This document shows, in pieces, positions 15,304 through 17,500 of a stretch of DNA of 17,500 bases; within the stretch, counting starts at the first letter, position 1, and the number at the start of each line of letters is the position of its first letter. The DNA is taken from assembly GCA_905221605.1 (NCBI GenBank), contig CAJNDS010001902.1, positions 90,001-107,500 of the forward strand, read 5' to 3'. The notes beneath the pieces were generated by a model. It ran no database searches. It was not told where the DNA came from and saw only the letters and a list, made by a program, of their open reading frames with translations. Position numbers and translations under genes: made by a program. Source of the stretch: Symbiodinium natans. Its lineage: Eukaryota; Sar; Dinophyceae; Suessiales; Symbiodiniaceae.

Positions 15304-15396
15304 GATGTCCCCCTCAGGCTAACAGTCCTTAATAGGATTCCTAGTACCCCCTATTTTAATGCCAATTAAGGACTGCTCGTATAAGGGGGGAACATC
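15304..15396. mobile_element. 93-bp imperfect inverted-repeat element
   Basis: The left arm GATGTCCCCCT...CAGTCCTTAAT pairs with the right arm ATTAAGGACTG...AGGGGGGAACATC, about 33 bp each with mismatches, around a 25-30 bp loop. It resembles a small non-autonomous TIR element, and could instead be a hairpin-forming RNA region. It abuts the large telomeric array on its right. Confidence 0.6.
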
Positions 15397-15398
15397 TC

Positions 15399-15704
15399 GA
15401 CCCTAAACCCTAAACCCTAAACCCTAAACCCCTAAACCCCTAAACCCCTAAACCCCTAAACCCCTAAACCCCTAAACCCCTAAACCCCTAAACCCCTAAA
15501 CCCCTAAACCCCTAAACCCCTAAACCCCTACACCCCTAAACCCCTAAACCCCTAAACCCCTAAACCCCTAAACCCCTAAACCCCTAAACCCCTAAACCCC
15601 TAAACCCCCACACCCCCAAACCCCTAAACCCTAAACCCTAAACCCTAAACCCTAAACCCTAAACCCTAAACCCCTAAACCCTAAACCCTAAACCCCTAAA
15701 CCCT
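15399..15704 (-). repeat. Telomere-type array, CCCTAAA and CCCCTAAA units
   Basis: Starts and ends in 7-bp CCCTAAA units, with a central run of about 30 8-bp CCCCTAAA units including a few CCCCTACA/CCCCCACA variants. It forms the left arm of an inverted pair with 15797-16135. Confidence 0.97.
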
Positions 15705-15725
15705 TTCAACCCTCGGGAGCCTCAC

Positions 15726-15777
15726 CATGCAAGGAGTGCTTCTTGGTGAGGTCCTCACGAGCTGCAGAAAGGTTCGT
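15726..15777 (-). CDS. Candidate exon between two inverted telomeric arrays
   Basis: Reads TNLSAAREDLTKKHSLH, a charged helix, and ends at a GTGAGG donor (15725-15720). The proposed acceptor is CCAG|A, which lacks the usual following G, so the 5' end is uncertain. No domain recognised. Confidence 0.4.
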
Positions 15778-15796
15778 CTGGTAAAGAGTCCAAGGT

Positions 15797-16135
15797 TTGG
15801 GGTTTAGGGTTTAGGGTTTAGGGTTTAGGGTTTAGGGTTTAGGGTTTAGGGTTTAGGGTTTAGGGGTTTAGGGGTTTAGGGGTTTAGGGGTTTAGGGGTT
15901 TAGGGGTTTAGGGGTTTAGGGGTTTAGGGGTTTAGGGGTTTAGGGGTTTAGGGGTTTAGGGGTTTAGGTGTTTAGGGGTTTAGGGGTTTAGGGGTTTAGG
16001 GGTTTAGGGGTTTAGGGGTTTAGGGGTTTAGGGCTTTAGGGGTTTAGGGGTTTAGGGGTTTAGGGGTTTAGGGTTTAGGGGTTTAGGGGTTAGGGGTTTA
16101 GGGGTTTAGGGTTTAGGGTTTAGGGTTTAGGGTTT
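15797..16135 (+). repeat. Telomere-type array, TTTAGGG and TTTAGGGG units
   Basis: Mirror of the left array: 7-bp units at both edges, 8-bp TTTAGGGG units inside. The two arms are separated by about 92 bp of unique sequence. Confidence 0.97.
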
Positions 16136-16157
16136 GAGAAGAGAGGGAGCTGCCATC

Positions 16158-16214
16158 AGACTCCTTCAGCATGCCGTCATGGAGCACGCCATCCGGGATT
16201 CCCCGCACTGGCAC
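16158..16214 (-). CDS. Candidate exon, VPVRGIPDGVLHDGMLKES
   Basis: Begins after TACATCAG with G, and can end at a GA donor (TCT|GATGGC) or at AAG|GAG six bases earlier. It stays open through the TTTAGGG junction. Codon use matches the other exons (many GC-ending codons). Function unknown; probably the same transcript as the candidate exon at 15777-15726. Confidence 0.45.
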
Positions 16215-16980
16215 CTGATGTAAACCCCACGTCAACGTTTTGCATCCCTCGCCTGCGGGCTGTAAACACCCCAAGCCCCGAAACCCTCACACCAAACCCC
16301 GAAACCCTGTGAAGATTCTGAATGTCGACGCGCTGACAAGAGCTGAGTGGGGCTGTGTTTCGGGAATGAAGGGTCTTGTTGGTGTAGAGGTTGAGGGTCT
16401 AAGGGTTCATTTGAGGGGTTAGGGTTGGGGTTAAAGTGTTTAGGATTCTGGGGGTCGGGGCTTAGTTCAGTGTTTGGGCCGGAGGCTTAAGCCTACACCC
16501 TGACACCCTCACGTCCTGAACCCCAAGCGTAAAACATTTTGTCTTCGTTGGAAGGTCATACCATGAGCAACATGCAGCCTTGTTACAAGCCAGGGGCTTT
16601 GCTCTGGACCTGTCAGCTTCGAAATGAAGTAATTTCGGACCCCTAAACCCTAGCTATGATGAACCCCCCCCAATGGGTTCTAGGATATGAGATGCTGCTG
16701 ACTGGCGTGCAGGTTGCGGATGGGTTTGCAGGGCTGTAGAACCTGAAAATTCTCAACAGTACAACAGCTAGAGTAGCATCTACGGGTTACTTGCTGTCCT
16801 GCCTTGCGTCCACTACATAAAGCGGCACCCTTATGATAAGGACCCCTCAAAAGGAGCCCTAACTTAGACAACGCCCTAAACACTAGCCCTAACCCTAACA
16901 TTTCCAAACCCCGGGACCCTAACGCTTCAAGAAGACCTTATACGTAACCCAATCTCCCAGACCCCCAACACCCTAAACCC
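16215..16980. other. Largely unique stretch, no gene assigned
   Basis: The plus strand at 16310-16380 reads VKILNVDALTRAEWGCVSGM, a doubtful plus exon; the minus strand is open too. The minus ORF at 16907-16680 looks like chance. Scattered single CCCTAAA units only. Confidence 0.4.
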
Positions 16981-17018
16981 TAAACCTTAAACACTGAAAA
17001 GCCGTTTGATCCCGGTGC

Positions 17019-17069
17019 CTCCCGCGGGAAGTCGTCGCTGTCCCGAGCATGGAAGCAGGAGAGGAATCC
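17019..17069 (-). CDS. Candidate exon, GFLSCFHARDSDDFPRE
   Basis: A 51-bp open frame between GGAG|G and a GC donor (GAG|GCACCG), phase 0 at both ends. Not recognised. Strand is inferred from splice context and agreement with its neighbours. Confidence 0.4.
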
Positions 17070-17237
17070 CTCCACTCGAGGGGCACAAGGTTCAGCTTAG
17101 GGTGGCTTCCGGGTTCAGACGTAGCCCCGACCCCTGCCAAAAACAGGAGCAAGTATAGAGGCAAGAACTCGACGGATGAACCCTAAGCCCGAGACCCGAA
17201 ACCTCACGCCATGATGGTGCTGATGACTCTGCAGCTT

Positions 17238-17300
17238 CCCTAAACCCTAAACCCTAAACCCTAAACCCTAAACCCTAAACCCTAAACCCTAAACCCTGAA
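17238..17300 (-). repeat. Interstitial telomeric tract (CCCTAAA)n
   Basis: About nine units. Confidence 0.97.
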
Positions 17301-17379
17301 CCGTTAGGGTGTGCTTTGAGAGGCTTAGAGGTTAGGAGGGCTTAGAGCTCCGGAAGTGCTGAGGCAAAAGGGAAGGTGA

Positions 17380-17500
17380 TTTAGGGTTTAGGGTTGAGGG
17401 TTCAGGGTTCAGGGTTTAGGGTTCAGGGTTCAGGGTTTAGGGTTTAGGGTTTAGGGCTTAGGGTTCAGGATTTAGGGTTTAGGGTTTAGGGCTTAGGGCT
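17380..17500 (+). repeat. TTTAGGG/TTCAGGG tract running off the window
   Basis: Mixed TTTAGGG, TTCAGGG and CTTAGGG units, continuing past the right edge; the left edge of the window likewise starts in CTTAGGG/TTCAGGG-like units. Confidence 0.95.

Noticed and set aside
1-17500. A true chromosome end (terminal telomere)
   Set aside because: Tracts are short, in both orientations and interrupted by exons, so they are interstitial; neither window edge is a uniform terminal array.
1-17500. CRISPR array
   Set aside because: The 7-bp tandem repeats have no regular spacers, and the genes are intron-bearing eukaryotic genes.
1-17500. Land-plant origin, suggested by TTTAGGG
   Set aside because: Plant introns are nearly all GT-AG, whereas here alignment-fixed introns use GC and GA as often as GT with AG|G acceptors. 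A chromerid or other alga is not fully excluded.

Overview
The window looks like nuclear DNA from a dinoflagellate. This is inferred from three things: pervasive TTTAGGG telomere-type repeats, split genes whose introns start with GT, GC or GA in similar numbers, and acceptors that are nearly all AG followed by G. No prokaryotic gene layout, rRNA or tRNA was recognised. No single ORF is a whole gene; coding information sits in short GC-rich exons (about 20-190 bp) on the minus strand, between tracts of telomere-type repeat in both orientations.

Gene 1 (139-3212, minus) can be rebuilt end to end: nine exons join in phase to a 294-residue protein with an N-terminal WWE domain and a C-terminal DCN1/PONY domain. 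It keeps all three residues of the DCN1 cullin-binding DAD patch at the family spacing. It would be a cullin-neddylation factor fused to a WWE module.

Gene 2 (3829 to at least 13283, minus) is rebuilt from 19 tentative exons. Its middle reads as the C-terminal RecA-like lobe of an SF2/SNF2-type helicase (motif V at 9662-8562, motif VI at 7716-7642). The N-terminal lobe is not identified. Candidate minus-strand exons continue to about 17069 and may be its upstream part or another gene. The two genes run head to tail in the same direction, as is common in dinoflagellates.

The rest is repeats: roughly forty interstitial telomeric tracts, (TTTAGGG)n with TTTAGGGG and TTTGGGG variants; a large inverted telomeric pair at 15399-16135 with a possible exon between the arms; a 110-bp terminal-inverted-repeat element in two near-identical copies plus a decayed one; a second inverted-repeat element at 15304-15396; and several small satellites. 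Most tracts fall in inferred introns, so the reading frames survive around them.
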